This document shows, one piece after another, positions 14,201-25,975 of a stretch of DNA of 64,000 bases. A program made the translations under genes and the position numbers. Source of the stretch: Tyto alba (taxonomy: Eukaryota > Chordata > Aves > Strigiformes > Tytonidae); the NCBI RefSeq assembly GCF_018691265.1, contig NW_024881283.1:11255976-11319975 (forward strand), read 5' to 3'. The first letter of the stretch is position 1, and each line of letters begins with the position of its first letter. The notes beneath the pieces are model-generated. The model was given only the letters and a program-made list of their open reading frames with translations. It made no database searches and was not told the origin of the DNA.

Positions 14201-15338
14201 AAACAATATAAAATTTACAACTTATTTCAAATTTAGCCTTTACTCCAGAAAAGAGCACTCCAAACATATCAGTCAGACAATAGCCTGACAGTCTGCATGT
14301 GGACAGCAATCAACGCCCAAGTTACCAACCACTTGACTGTTACAGATTACATGTAAGCAGATAGCCATAACAGAGTAACAAAGAGCCTGCAAAAGTGTAG
14401 CCCTAGAACTAATTCTTTATAACAATATTGTAAGCTCCTTCATTCACAATATAATACAATTTCTGAAGATCAGGGAAAACAGAGGCTAAGAAAATGCCAT
14501 ACAACATTATAAAGAAGTTCCTGTGCACCTGGAACGGATCTGAGCAGTTGCCACTACCATCTTCTTCTGAAAGTACAGTAGGGCTGGGGAGCAGGCAACA
14601 GAGGAAGCAGAAAGTAGGAGACTGGCTGACATTCTGCCAGCCATGGTACAAGGGTGGTAACTCACAACTAATCTTTCTTTAGAGGCTGAAATAAGCCAAC
14701 AAGAGATCACTTCTTAACACTGGTGACCCTCTGAGTTAAACAAAACACATGAACAGTCCCCTGTGAGAAAAAGGCTAGGGGAGAAATAAGAAACCATTTA
14801 CCATAACCAATCAAATTCCTCAATTCCTCTCATTGTAAGACTCAGAGGAAGAAAATTCCCTGGGAGTTAAACTTCAGCACTAACACAGGGACCCAGACTT
14901 TTTGAATAGAATGCTTAAGACGTTATTTTTCTTGTCCTTGCACACATAATCTACGGGAATTTAATTATGCTGTTTCCATCACGTAAGAACATTCAAGTAT
15001 GTCAAGCCTGTTGCTTCCAGAGTTATATGGACTAGGCAACATCCCCCAAATAATCACTGTGTTTCATGACCTCTTGTCGGATGAAAACAAAAAAGGAGCT
15101 TTAAAACCAATGTTCACATAGAAATCGCCCAGCCTGTCATCATGTGTGCACTCTGAACGTCTCCACTGTTGATAGTGTGAAACTAGGTAAGTAACAGAAC
15201 CCTATGCAGCAGCGTTGCATATAAATAAAGCCAGTCTTATCAAGCCCTCTTTCTATAACCCTGTTGTCTCTGCAAAGTTTTTGTTCTAGCCTCAGCCTCT
15301 CTAGACTGTCCAACATCTACTGTTCAAAGTTGAACACG

Positions 15339-15349
15339 CCCCCCCCCCC
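15339..15349. repeat. Poly-C run, 11 nt
   Basis: A C homopolymer in an otherwise AT-rich context. It is a short G-rich strand on the minus side but does not form a full G-quadruplex pattern by itself. Confidence 0.9.
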
Positions 15350-15769
15350 GAATACGTGCAATGTCTGCAAGAAACAACATCTACATTTTCCAGTTAGACT
15401 GCAGCAATTTCTGTCATTCTAAGACTCAGAACTCAACATCTTAGTGTTTGATGCTCAGAGCTACCATGAATTAGTAGTACACATTAAGTCCTCAACAGCT
15501 TGTCTTCTATCATGTTCAGTTGAAGGCAGAGGTCCAAAAAACAAATACAGCAGCCATACAACATTCCTTGACTTAGTCTTCTAGAAGTATGGATCACATG
15601 TAATTTATTTACGTAAGGCTGAAATTACTTACTGCCAAGATCTTCCAGATAGCAGAAACAAATTGATGAATAGGCTCACCTTCAGGCTAGCCTGATTAGC
15701 AAAACTGAAGCTTTTACATTAGATCAGTCTCTTGCCTAGCTGTACAGTGATCTATAAACTTTCCAGAGC

Positions 15770-15790
15770 TTTTTTTTTTTTTTTTTTTTT
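15770..15790. repeat. Poly-T run, 21 nt
   Basis: 21 consecutive T, then CCCCAG. It looks like a polypyrimidine tract plus AG, but no exon with coding character follows. Treated as a simple repeat. Confidence 0.9.
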
Positions 15791-16569
15791 CCCCAGATGT
15801 TTTTTTTGACTTTCAATAGCAAAAATCTATAGAAACTTTCAAATATCTTTAAGTCCACAGACAAGAATAAAAGACTTTAAAGAATTCAGCTATCTGACCT
15901 GAAGGACAGAAAGGTCACCACAGGTAGGAATGAGAAGAGAGGTACAAGTAGCATAATAAATTCAGCTATCCTTGTAGGCAATATTAGATCTGACAGAACC
16001 CACATAGAAACTTGAACTACAGCTAAAAGGCAAAGTCAGATCATGATGCCAGTATAGCAACTACAAGCACACTTCCACAGTGACCCATATTACCACTATT
16101 AACTCTCCCTTTTTCCTTTAGAATGTAACCAATGAGCTGAGTGCCAGCTTCTTATCAAATGAAGGATGTTTAATATTTTTAGCCAAGCAAAAAGGGCATG
16201 TGCCACAACTGTACATTCAACCATGCCCACAGGAATAGAAGGAAGGGAAGCACTCTTTGTTCTTGCAGAAGAATTCCACCTCATTGTAGTACAACCAATA
16301 AGATGTATATAGCATGTTCAGCTTGAGGGTCCCTGTTATATTATCATACCTAGCAAGAACAAGTACATACACTATCACGTCACATTATAAGGCTATATGC
16401 TTGCCTTTACGGCACATGAACTAAAAACTGAATTAAACTTAGATTAATATGGGCCTCCACAAGGATGACATGTCACTTTGTAAAGCCTTCAATATTTTCT
16501 ACAGAAAGGCCTTAGCTGGAATATCAAAAATTAAGCTTTGGGCACCATATTTAACAAACGCATGTATAA
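15791..16569. other. Unique non-coding sequence
   Basis: No repeat or coding signal recognised. Confidence 0.5.
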
Positions 16570-16960
16570 ACTGAATAGAGATAGCAGGAAAGGTACAAGA
16601 ACAAGCAAATAATGTAGAACACAAGATCTGCAAGGAAAAATAGAAAAAAACTGGAACATGAATTCTATAGAAGATAGAGGTGAAAAAAAATTATAGCAAG
16701 TATTCAAATATGCAAAGGGTAGTACATAAAGGGGAAATAAGCTCTTCCCCTATGAACATACGGGGAATATGAACAAGGCGAAAGGTAAATGCCTCAAATC
16801 ATAGCAAGAGAAACAAGGTTCAACACTATGGAAAACTTTCTAAGGCTATGAACAGGGAAGCATGAGATCAGACTGTCTGTGGAAGTTGTGAAATCTTTTT
16901 CATTCTAATGTAATTCTAATGCTTTGAGCACCCAGAATTACAGGTAGCCAGAACTGGTAA
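16570..16960 (+). mobile_element. Old CR1-like LINE fragment, 3' portion, sense strand
   Basis: The order of landmarks follows the 3' end of the CR1 ORF2. First comes the TATTCAAATATGCAAAGGG segment near 16700-16722. Next is a tract on the theme 'AATGCCTCAAAT.ATAGCAAGAGAAAC' near 16788-16815, then 'AAAACTTTCTAAGG' near 16831. The sequence ends in 'GATCAGACTGTCTGTGGAAGTTGTGAAATCT' near 16867-16896, which corresponds to the 'W..LP.EVV.S' coding end of the element. Many substitutions and indels are present and no reading frame survives. The strand is plus because the sequence reads as the LINE sense strand. The ends are diffuse and no 8-bp tail is preserved. Confidence 0.65.
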
Positions 16961-17938
16961 GAATTCCAGTCCATTACAGGTAAATAATATTTGTATCATT
17001 CACTAGAAAAAATACTGAGGGACTTTTGTAACTCAAGGTAAGTGATCTTCATGCATAATTTCAATTAAAATTCAGTATCAAAGTAATTTATTTTGTTGGG
17101 TTTATTTTTAATTGCAAATTGCCAAGCTAAGACAATGGGAACTAAGGTTTTATGGAGAAGATAGTAAAAGGGCTCTGTACTGCTGTCACGCTAAAAAGAG
17201 GGACACAAAGTCCTCCCGACTGTGTTGGTCTAGGACCAACTTCAGCAGGACCTTAAAGTAACCAGCTTTTCATTTACAAAATGGAGATATAGTGAGAGCT
17301 AATGTTAAAAGATGCAATCTAAATGTTAGGGAAGATTATTAGAGAGATAAGAATGTGATTATTGTTTGAATCTACACTGCTGTTTATAACACTGAATTGT
17401 TCTCTAAGTCTGATCAGTGCAAAAGCAGTTCTCATTTACAAAGAAAGAAAACCCATAAATGTCAGCAATAGCAATATTCACCCCTCCAAAACTACACCCG
17501 TCTGAAGTGGTTAAAAAATGAGAGAGAGCTGAAACAAATGACTGTGCTGGAAGTAAGCACGGCCTTCACTTAAACAGGCCTATAAATCATGAGCCTGACA
17601 CTGGATAGGAATGATTGCTGGCAGAGCTCTCACTGCTCCAGGCAAACTCCACAAGGACACACAGTGTGTCTATAAGGAAACAGCACCCAACTGACTGTTA
17701 ACCCTGTTTTCTCTTCCCAAGACAGTTTCCACTTGCAAAGTAGAGCAGAAACCTCATGAACAGTTGTCCCTTTCTATACCAAGTTCAACCAAAACTCATG
17801 GCAGCATCACAGTAAACTCAAGAGGACACCAAGACACCAGGACCTTCAGTTTAATTATGGCATGAAGTTCCACTAGATTCAGAAAAAAATCTTTTCTTCA
17901 TTTAAATGTTATTGTATAATTTTGGTTTTTTGGGGGGT

Positions 17939-17960
17939 GTTTTGTTTTGTTTTGTTTTTT
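17939..17960. repeat. (TTTTG)n simple repeat
   Basis: Three to four TTTTG units preceded by a G run. Confidence 0.85.
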
Positions 17961-20926
17961 ATTCAGAAGATATGATAGGATTTTCCTTTTCCCTCTTCTA
18001 GTTTCCTTGAAAAGGGCAAAAAGGCAAGACTGAAAGATAAACCAAAAGAAAAAGAAAGGAGATTTTTTTTTTTTTGGCTTTCATTGAAAAACAGAGCACT
18101 ATGATGCATATCATTATTTTTCTTGAAAATTTTCACTTCTAACAACTTTATTTTAACCTAAATATTCTTACTGGATATTTGAAGTGCTCATCATCTCAGT
18201 CAAACAGAATTTTTTAAACCATCACCAGTGTGTAAACTGTGAGTCTATTACTCTCCCACTTTCCTGTTAATATTCCTGCTCACATCCTTGTTCTAATACC
18301 AGGTGCTGTCTCATGGCAAATACATAAACAGTCCAGGGACCAAAGATCAGAAACCAGGTCTCTTCCATTTTGGTCCAGTTCCCCAGACATTTCTATAACC
18401 CATGATTTTGGCATTCTTTGCTGCTTTAACAGGAGTTAGAATATGCCTTAACTCTGCATTGCTTATAGCCTCCAGGCACTTCAGGGAACTGATCAGGAAT
18501 CTGAACCCTCTCAGGTTAACTTTGAACTCAATTCTGCCCATTTTGGAGTATGTGTTCCAAACACCAGGACACCAGACAAAAGACTTATTAGAGCAATATG
18601 TCTTGCACCCAAAGAATTCTGCCATACAGCTCAATACCTGATATCCAGAGACAAGCAGATTTCCAGATATATAACAAACTAAGTACCTACTGGCATGAAG
18701 GTGCCCCCTGCTCAGCATCTGAATGGTCCATTGAAGTGCCTGACACTCATTCAGCATAAGGAATTAACCACCTAACCTGGATGACCTGGAGCATCTTCCT
18801 GGGTCCCAGTGCCTACTTTTCAGATAGTGTAATGCCTATAATAGACAAGCCCAAGTAACATGTTTCATCTGAATGGAATTATTATTCATTTCAGTAAACT
18901 GAAATTTTATTGTGAGTGTTCCTGCTGTATAATTCTTAAAAATTCACCATACGCTCGCACCAGAATAGCCTCTTCCCTAAAAAATCTGGAGGTGAATGTT
19001 GGAAAAGACAAATACATATAACCAAAATATCTAATTTAAATATGAAAAAAATGTTTGAGGTGCCTCTCAACGTAATCAAGGGAGTCCTTACTATTAGTGT
19101 TATGGAAGCACTCCTTCTTACCAATGGTATGAATCAAGAAATGGCTGGTTGCCTCCCTGATGCAGTTGTCTGTTTCAGGCAATGCCTTCATACATAACTT
19201 CACACTTGATCCAAGCTACTCTTTGCTGACCTTTCTTCATCCTGCCACTTTGTCACCTTTTCCCACTTCTTTTCTAGGGCACTCATGACTGTATTTCCCT
19301 ATTGTCATAAACTCTGTCTCTTAGTAAGTGCCTATTCATCTTATCGTCAATACAGACAAACGAGTTACTTTTGTTTGTAGGGTTTTCCCACAATAACCCA
19401 AATTTGAGCCTTGTTTCTCAGACCCAGTCAGGTGATTGTTACATCCCAGGCTTCACGGGTACAAGGGCCTAGAAGTCAAACCCTGCATGTTAATTTGATA
19501 CACTCAGCTGTACAATCACATACAGGCTGCATGTGACAATGGGAATACAGAATCAATCTTAATTTTCCACATGATTAATTCAGCCTGCAAATAACAAAAA
19601 TAATTTCCTTCTGTCTCTGTGCAAAAAGAAGTTACTTCATTTCATGAACACCTTTCAATCTTTTCTTCTCCTCTAATGATTCTGCATTACTAAAAGGCCT
19701 GAATTTGTAATATTATACACTTTCATCACCAGTCTTAGTCTTGCCCTGGGTTACTTCCCTGTCGGCTGCAAAGATGGCCAAGTAATGCCTCCAGAGTGAA
19801 AGCAGCTTCTGCTCTACCATGCCCTGACAGCTGTGTATGTCGTCTAGCTCCATTCTCCCTGAAAGCTGTTACTGTCACTTCTGCAATAAGTCTCCACCAG
19901 CCAAAGGACCAAATATGCCAATTACAATCCTGAGCTATGGTAAAGTAGCTTGCAGCAATGTAAGAAAAGAATGGGCATGTTTTAGAAAAGCAAACACATC
20001 AGCCTTTCACCCTACAACTTCAATATGGAGTGGACTTTTGAGTTGGCTCAGTTGCTTAAGCCATAATTGGGAAATTCTTTGGTAGCACATTTTCTTCTTC
20101 TGTTTTTAGTAGAAAACAGAAGTACACAATTTCAAAGTTTTCCTTTCTATCCTGCCTCATATTTCTCCTCCACTGTAAATTCTTGGACACACAGTCAGGA
20201 CTTAGCAGAGATCAGCACAGCTAACATATTGTCAACACTAACTCAGTGTTACAAATTCCTGCAACACTAAAAGGTGTTTTTAAACTGACAACTTAGTAAC
20301 TTATTTCACAAAAGTAAGAAGTAGCAGTGACAAGAATCTACATATTTATCTTGAAAGTTTTCACTGTTCCTAACACTGTTATAGCTCAACATGTTTCAAT
20401 CCGGCCTGTAATCACTTTCAAGAGTAACATAGTGCTATTTATGTTGTACCCCAACCACAAGGGATGAATGGCACTCCAATAAGCGACTCTCTGATTAAAA
20501 AAACCTCAGTACTGATAATATGAAAAGGTAACACAGTCAAAACTACTATAGTTGTGCTCAAGTGCAATATTATGCTCTTCCATCTCCAGTGCCTATGCTA
20601 ATATATTTCGGAAGTATCCTGGATAATGCCAAGCTTTACATACAAAGATGGGCAGCAGGCCAACTTTACAGCTCTGGGGACCAGATGACAGTTCTGGGGC
20701 CACTCCTTGCATGACACTGACAGATCCTTGCCATCCACAGAAACAGAGGAAGAGAAGCACTTTCAGGTGGATGTAACAACAACAGCTGGTTCTCTACACT
20801 GATGAATGCTTACAGTCACAGTGGGAGTCATTCTGCTGCTAGGGCATCACGTGCTGCTCAAACAACTGTTTTCCTGCTTCTTCTAACAGAAAAGTAGTGA
20901 ACCAGAAAGAAATGTGCACCTAAATA

Positions 20927-20987
20927 TTTCAGTTTCTGCACCTATACATCCACATGTTTCAGTTTCTACTCCAATGTATCCTCCTGG
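20927..20987. repeat. Imperfect 30-bp tandem duplication
   Basis: Two adjacent units, each starting TTTCAGTTTCT, with 23 of 30 positions matching by eye. They give a repetitive peptide in one frame, but nothing suggests that the frame is used. Confidence 0.6.
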
Positions 20988-22263
20988 GAACTGTATTTCA
21001 TTAAAGCACTGTGTCCTAAACACTGTCCCCCCTCTAGTTGCCAATATTCTAACACTGTATTTTGAAACACCATGCTTCAATTGTTTTTCTGAAATTAGAC
21101 GTTCCCAGATACCAGACCTCTTGTCTGATATTTCAGTAGTTAATAATCTTGCGCTGAATAAAACATCTGTGATCTGCTTTAGTGGTTAAAATAAATACAG
21201 ATTATGTTCAATTAAACAATTTCTACTTCTCAGTAGGGATTTGATTTCAAGAGTTCACTTCCAACTACCAAATGCATGTTATTTTAATAGGAATACACCT
21301 ACACATAACCACAACAGCTGCCTACAGTTAACAGGCCACAAACACGATCCCCCTTAAATGACAGAATTTGTACTCTCAGTGATTTTTTAATCCTGTTCCA
21401 ACATTGGTAGCTCTGCATACTGCAGAATGGGTATAGCAAATGGCAAATTCTGATAAGTGCCTATGTCAGTACCGTAGTGGACAACTAAAGATTGAGTAGT
21501 CTGCTAGAGATCTGAGCATAGCTACTAGATTTTACATGCAACAGGTCTCAACAAAGACTTCAACAAGAACCACTTCCGTTCTTGCAGATAGACAGACTGG
21601 CTTCATCCAGACAGCTCCTTTAGAACACTGAGAGTTCAGCACAGGAAACTGATTTTCTCAGGGTATTGACGAGGCCAAATATCCACCTATTCTTCTTCCA
21701 AAAGGCCTCACTCTCTATTCCCTTCCCCTGCTTACATTAGCTGCTACTTTTATTAGGGTTTGGTTTTACACTATCTACTACATTAACCAAGTCTTCCAGA
21801 ACAAATAGCCTCAAGAATGAGAGTTTCTAGGCAGTCTGTGCCTTTGTGCTCTCTCTCTCTAGTGATCTTACTCTCTAAGACATAATAATGTGAATATTGC
21901 TTCTATGAGAATAACTTTAATGCCATTAACACCAATTCTTAGACATCTCTCTAATACGGTTCAGTGTTTGAACTCTGCCTAATCATGCTTCAATTAACAG
22001 TTTACAAATACCAAAGGTAGCAAAGAATAGAAAATAAAAAGGAAGGCCTGGTGCTTGTAACCCAAAGTCATATGGAAACCCACTTTATGTAAAAATAAAT
22101 AAATCTCCCAACATACCAGATAGGCAGCTACCAGAAAATGTAACTTGAGCTTTACAGGAGAATCTGAAGTATATTTCTTAGTTTCTATGGTGCAGAAAGA
22201 GTTGTTCCTTCATGCCTTGTAATACGATATCTGAAAGTTAGCTTTAGGTATTCATACTGATGA

Positions 22264-22324
22264 CTTCCTTTTTTTTTTCCTTCTCTTTCTTTTTTTTTTT
22301 TTTTTTCCCTTCTTCCTTTCTTCT
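22264..22324. repeat. Homopyrimidine tract, 61 nt
   Basis: Only C and T on the plus strand, with an internal run of 19 T bounded by CTTCT/TCTTTC blocks. It can form triplex (H-DNA), and is a typical vertebrate low-complexity tract. Confidence 0.9.
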
Positions 22325-22798
22325 AACTACTGAGATGTCATAACATGGGAAAGTTGTATAAAGCCACAACTGTGTCAGTGATGGTATACGTTAAGTGATA
22401 GATAATCAGGAGACCTAAAGAAGGAGGGAAGGAAATCATCTTGATATGACAGTCTAATACTCAATCATGGGTCATGAGGACAAGTGTCAGGAAGAGAACA
22501 GATGGAGATTCTTCCATTCTGAGGTAGGAATGAAGAAAACACTTCCACAAGGGTGTCATCGTTAAATAGTCTTTAATACTACAAGCAGAGATGATCTAAC
22601 TGTATGCATTTTCTGAGACAAAAGAATCTTTGGCATAAGTCAAATAGCCTTGCAAGTTAGACAAGACATTGGTGCAGCTAATTAAGATCCTTAATGTTAA
22701 GCACAATCTCCAAGATCCATCCTATTGCTTTCTTTTTTGAGACCTCAGTTTCATTATCCAGATGATGCATGACAACAATCCTGACCAGGGTGTCAGGC

Positions 22799-22822
22799 TT
22801 TTATTTATTTATTTATTTATTT
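22799..22822. repeat. (TTTA)n microsatellite
   Basis: About six perfect TTTA units. Confidence 0.9.
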
Positions 22823-23325
22823 GAACTCAAAAAGTATCCAACTACTACTCAGTTATGCAGTGAATGTCAATCGGGTGGTAGTTAAAATATAATTTTTATG
22901 TTGAATAAATATTTTTCTGGTGGCTAACATTAGCAAAAGCCCTACGGGCAGGACAGGAGGAAAGCACAGGGAGATTTTAAATTTCATCCACTAAAGTAAT
23001 TTTTTGAGTTTGTAAGATAACTCAAAACTGTTCTGTCTCTTAGAGAGTCACAGACCTATAGAGTTGCAACTAAAGATGGAATTAGATTGTATGCTTCCAG
23101 GTTAGAGACTCTATCTTTATTGTGCATATGAGGAACATAGTGAGATGCAGTCAGACTGTATAACTTTAGGCACCTAACTTTGGACCCCTGATTCCCTGAA
23201 AAGTCAAAAGAGCTCCAGAAGAGCATACCATAGTAATGATCAGTCTGGAGGTTTTATTTACTATGCTCATTTAGACCATTTTTGTATGGATCACTACTTT
23301 ATTAGCCAGTTCCAAATGCATTTTA

Positions 23326-23495
23326 AAGCAAAAAAAAACCACAAACAAACAAACAAACAAACAAAAAACAAAATTAAAGTAAAACAGAAACAAAAAACCC
23401 CAATACATCAAACAACAACAAAAAAAATCAAAACAAAAACAAAACACCACCTACCCAACCAACCAACAAAAAAAAACAAACCACAACCCTCCCCT
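23326..23495. repeat. A/C-rich low-complexity region with (CAAA)n core
   Basis: About 170 nt nearly free of G and T. It starts with A8 and (CAAA)5 at about 23342-23363 and degrades into AAC/AAAAC/CCAA variants. Similar shorter tracts occur at 32640 and 57324. Confidence 0.85.
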
Positions 23496-24335
23496 AACAT
23501 CTGCCAGTCCGTACTGGAAGCTGATAAAACTTGCTCTGAATCTCAGCAAGCTTGCTACTGCTTTACTTCCAGTGAAATGACACATAAGCATCCTTGAACT
23601 ATGTGTTTGTTATATAGCTCCACCTCCAGGACCTCTTTTTAACGACAGGGAAGTGGAAGTGCTCTGCTAAGTCCCTCCTGCTGAAGTAGTTGAGAAACAC
23701 AAAGATCGTGGTGCTACATTTTGTAAAGGCTTAAAATCCTCCACTAAACATTCACATTTATATTTGACAATACATGCAGACAGTTTTTGCTTTAGGATAC
23801 TTATCACACAAATTGCTAACACATAATAATACAGTAATAAAACAGTCTCTGCTTCCTGAACAAAACAAAGAATGCTCCAGACAAGTATCCACCAGCACAT
23901 CTGCAAAACCTTAAACATCAAGGACACAGGCACATGTGCAATCCAACGGAGACAATATGCAGAGGCACACACGTGAAAATGCGTGAACACCAAACATCAT
24001 ATGCATTCCTACTCACAAATACCTAGGACACAGGACTGCACCCTCCCTGCCGGTTATCAGATCAGCTAAAGCACTGAACTCAGTGCTAAGCCAGCACCAG
24101 TGTCTCCAGGAGTACAGTCAAATAGTATCTTTGTAAAGCTTGTAAGTCTCCAAAGGTGTTATTCTAGTTCTGCTGCTGCTATCAGTGCCTGGCTTTCACA
24201 CCTAAGAAGAAACGAAATCTCATGAAAACACCACAATGGTTGAAGACATCTTAAATGAGCTTAATCGTTGTCAGTTACAGCTGGAATTTAACTGAGGACT
24301 AACATGATTTCTTCTCTGTTTGAGGTAGTATGTAA

Positions 24336-24359
24336 CCATATGTTTTAAAAAACATATGG
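24336..24359. repeat. Perfect inverted repeat (11-bp arms, 2-nt loop)
   Basis: CCATATGTTTT, then AA, then AAAACATATGG. It follows an 11-nt let-7-like string at 24321, but the hairpin does not include that string in a pre-miRNA geometry. Confidence 0.8.
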
Positions 24360-25371
24360 CATATAATGAAATATTATTAATCTGCTGAGATACATAATAT
24401 GAAACTCATTCCATGGTTTCAGAATCAGTAATAAAAATAGTCTTGAAAATTAAAACCTGTAATTCCCACTGTGGTGAATGCTGGTCCAAGGACTATTTTT
24501 AGTCAGTGAAGCACACCCTGGTAATAAGAAAAAAAATAAATGTGTATATTCAAGGCTTACTCTTCCCAACTGCTAAAACACATTTCAGATAAATTTACAT
24601 TAAAAAATATATATCATTAAGTACTTCCATTATATCGATTTACTGTAGAAGAAATTATCAGAGAGGACACAGGAATCTTACAGTATTGCAAATGGCAGAG
24701 ACTATAATCTCACAATACATTCCTCAAAAGGCAGCTACTCTTAAAAAAACCAAAACACCTTGAGAATATCTGCAACTGGATATCTGATACTTCGCAAGTT
24801 CAATAATGCATACTGATGAAGTATTGTGTCTCTACAAGAAACAATGAGGTCTCAGCACATGTCAAGAAAATAAGTTGTACAGGTTTTCATGGGAATCAGA
24901 CACTAGAGTGATTGGGGTACAATAAAAGACTGCTGTGGTTGATATGGCAGTGAGAGTTCTTGATGAATAGAAAGGCTCTGACTTATTGTTTGGGGCAGAG
25001 CATTTTTGCTGTTTATCTACTTTTGCTACAGCTTCTTTGCCAGTATCCTCCATTTTTTATTTATTTATAGTTATTACAGTCTAGAAGAACAATTTTTCTG
25101 TGCTGATTCCCTACAAAGAAAGCTTCTTTTAGAGTACTGCATTTTGGGGTTTTTTATTCTTAGTAATTCACCTACGTGGTGTTTACTGCTTTAGACTTTA
25201 AAAGAGAGCCTGAGTTTAGTTTATGACTGGAGAAATAGAGATACCACAGAAACAGAAAAATACAGAGTTGAGAGTGTGGGCTTTCAGCAGATACTGTTTT
25301 CCATAACACTGGGCCACTAGTGGGAGGCCCTGACAGATGAGAAAAGGAGGAAAGGTCCCAAAAAGGGGAAG

Positions 25372-25975
25372 TGTAGGAATGTTCTGCTTTTGGCTGAGAT
25401 AGAGTTAATTTTCTTCACAGGAGCTAGTATGGGGCTATGTTTTGGATTTGTGCTGAAAACAGTGTTGATAATACAGAGATGTTTCTGTTATTGTTGAGCA
25501 GTGCTTACACAGAGTCAAGACCTGTTCTGCCCCTCACCCCACCCAACCAGCGAGTGGCTGGGGGGGCACAAGGAGTTGGGAAGGGACACAGCCAAGACAG
25601 CTGACCCCAACTGACCCAAGGGGTATCCCAGACCATACGGCATCGTGCTCAGCATATAAAGCTGGGGGAAGAAGAAGGAAGGGAGGGATGTTTGGAGTGA
25701 TGGCGTTTGTCTGCCTGAGTCACCCTTATGTGTGATGTGGCCCGGGTGTCCTGGAGATGGCTGAGCACCTGCCTGCCCATGGGAAGTGGTGAATGAATTT
25801 CTTGTTTTGCTTTGCTTGCCTGCAGGGCTTTTGCTTTACCTAGTACTCTGTCTTTATCCCAACCTAGGAGTTTTCTCACTTTTACCCTCCCAGTTTTCCT
25901 CCCCATCCTGCCGGGGCGGGGAGTAAGCGAGCAGCTGTGTGGTGCTTAGTTGCTGGCTGGGGTTAAACCATGACA
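25372..25975 (+). mobile_element. ERV long terminal repeat, copy 1 (sense strand plus)
   Basis: This is a solo LTR of an endogenous retrovirus, about 604 bp. It begins TGTAGGAATG and ends ...GGTTAAACCATGACA, so it has the TG...CA ends of retroviral LTRs. A TATA box (CATATAAAGCT) at 25655-25660 sets the sense direction as plus and places U3 at 25372 to about 25680. The U5-side end has the sequence I know from neoavian LTRs (…GTGGTGCTTAGTTGCTGGC…). There is no gag/pol/env sequence on either side. No AATAAA or ATTAAA hexamer lies downstream of the TATA box, so polyadenylation in the LTR may be lost. Flanks (GGAAG left, AAGAA right) give no convincing target-site duplication. An 85-codon antisense frame at 25649-25906 is incidental. 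I am sure it is an avian-type LTR, but the ERV class (ERVL-like or other) is uncertain. Confidence 0.9.
25655..25660 (+). promoter_or_regulatory. LTR TATA box, copy 1
   Basis: TATAAA in the context AGCATATAAAGCTGGGG inside the LTR. The predicted start lies some 25-30 nt downstream, sending transcription rightward into the 4.0 kb interval between the two LTRs. Confidence 0.7.

Larger units (their letters stand above)
10601..15338. other. Unique AT-rich non-coding sequence
   Basis: No gene or recognisable transposon. It contains a short (AAAC)n at 11103-11126, an AT-only inverted repeat at 11244-11274, and otherwise mixed sequence with stops in every frame. The short open frames here are chance frames with no recognisable domains. 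Confidence 0.5.
16961..22263. other. Unique AT-rich non-coding sequence
   Basis: No gene recognised. The largest frame is 136 codons on the minus strand at 18347-18757, with a plus-strand frame across the same bases. Neither has a recognisable domain. The block contains a (TTTTG)n at 17939-17960 and a 30-bp tandem duplication at 20927-20987. The 18.2-18.9 kb stretch is slightly richer in G+C and could be an old, unrecognised repeat. Confidence 0.45.
22823..25370. other. Unique sequence around an A/C-rich low-complexity stretch
   Basis: Apart from the low-complexity tract at 23326-23495 and the palindrome at 24336-24359 I see no feature. The 103-codon frame over the tract is an artefact of the near-absence of T. 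Confidence 0.5.

Noticed and set aside
15770..15800. Polypyrimidine tract followed by CCCCAG and ATG, like a splice acceptor with a start codon
   Set aside because: No open frame with coding character follows; a 21-nt T run explains the pattern.
18347..18757. 136-codon minus-strand frame
   Set aside because: A second frame is open on the other strand over the same bases and neither resembles a protein family I know.
23286..23597. 103-codon lysine/threonine/asparagine-rich frame
   Set aside because: It is a translation of the A/C-rich low-complexity tract, where stops are rare because T is nearly absent.
24321..24342. let-7-like string TGAGGTAGTA next to a hairpin
   Set aside because: Only about 11 nt match and the rest of the mature let-7 sequence does not. 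The adjacent palindrome does not pair with it as a pre-miRNA would.
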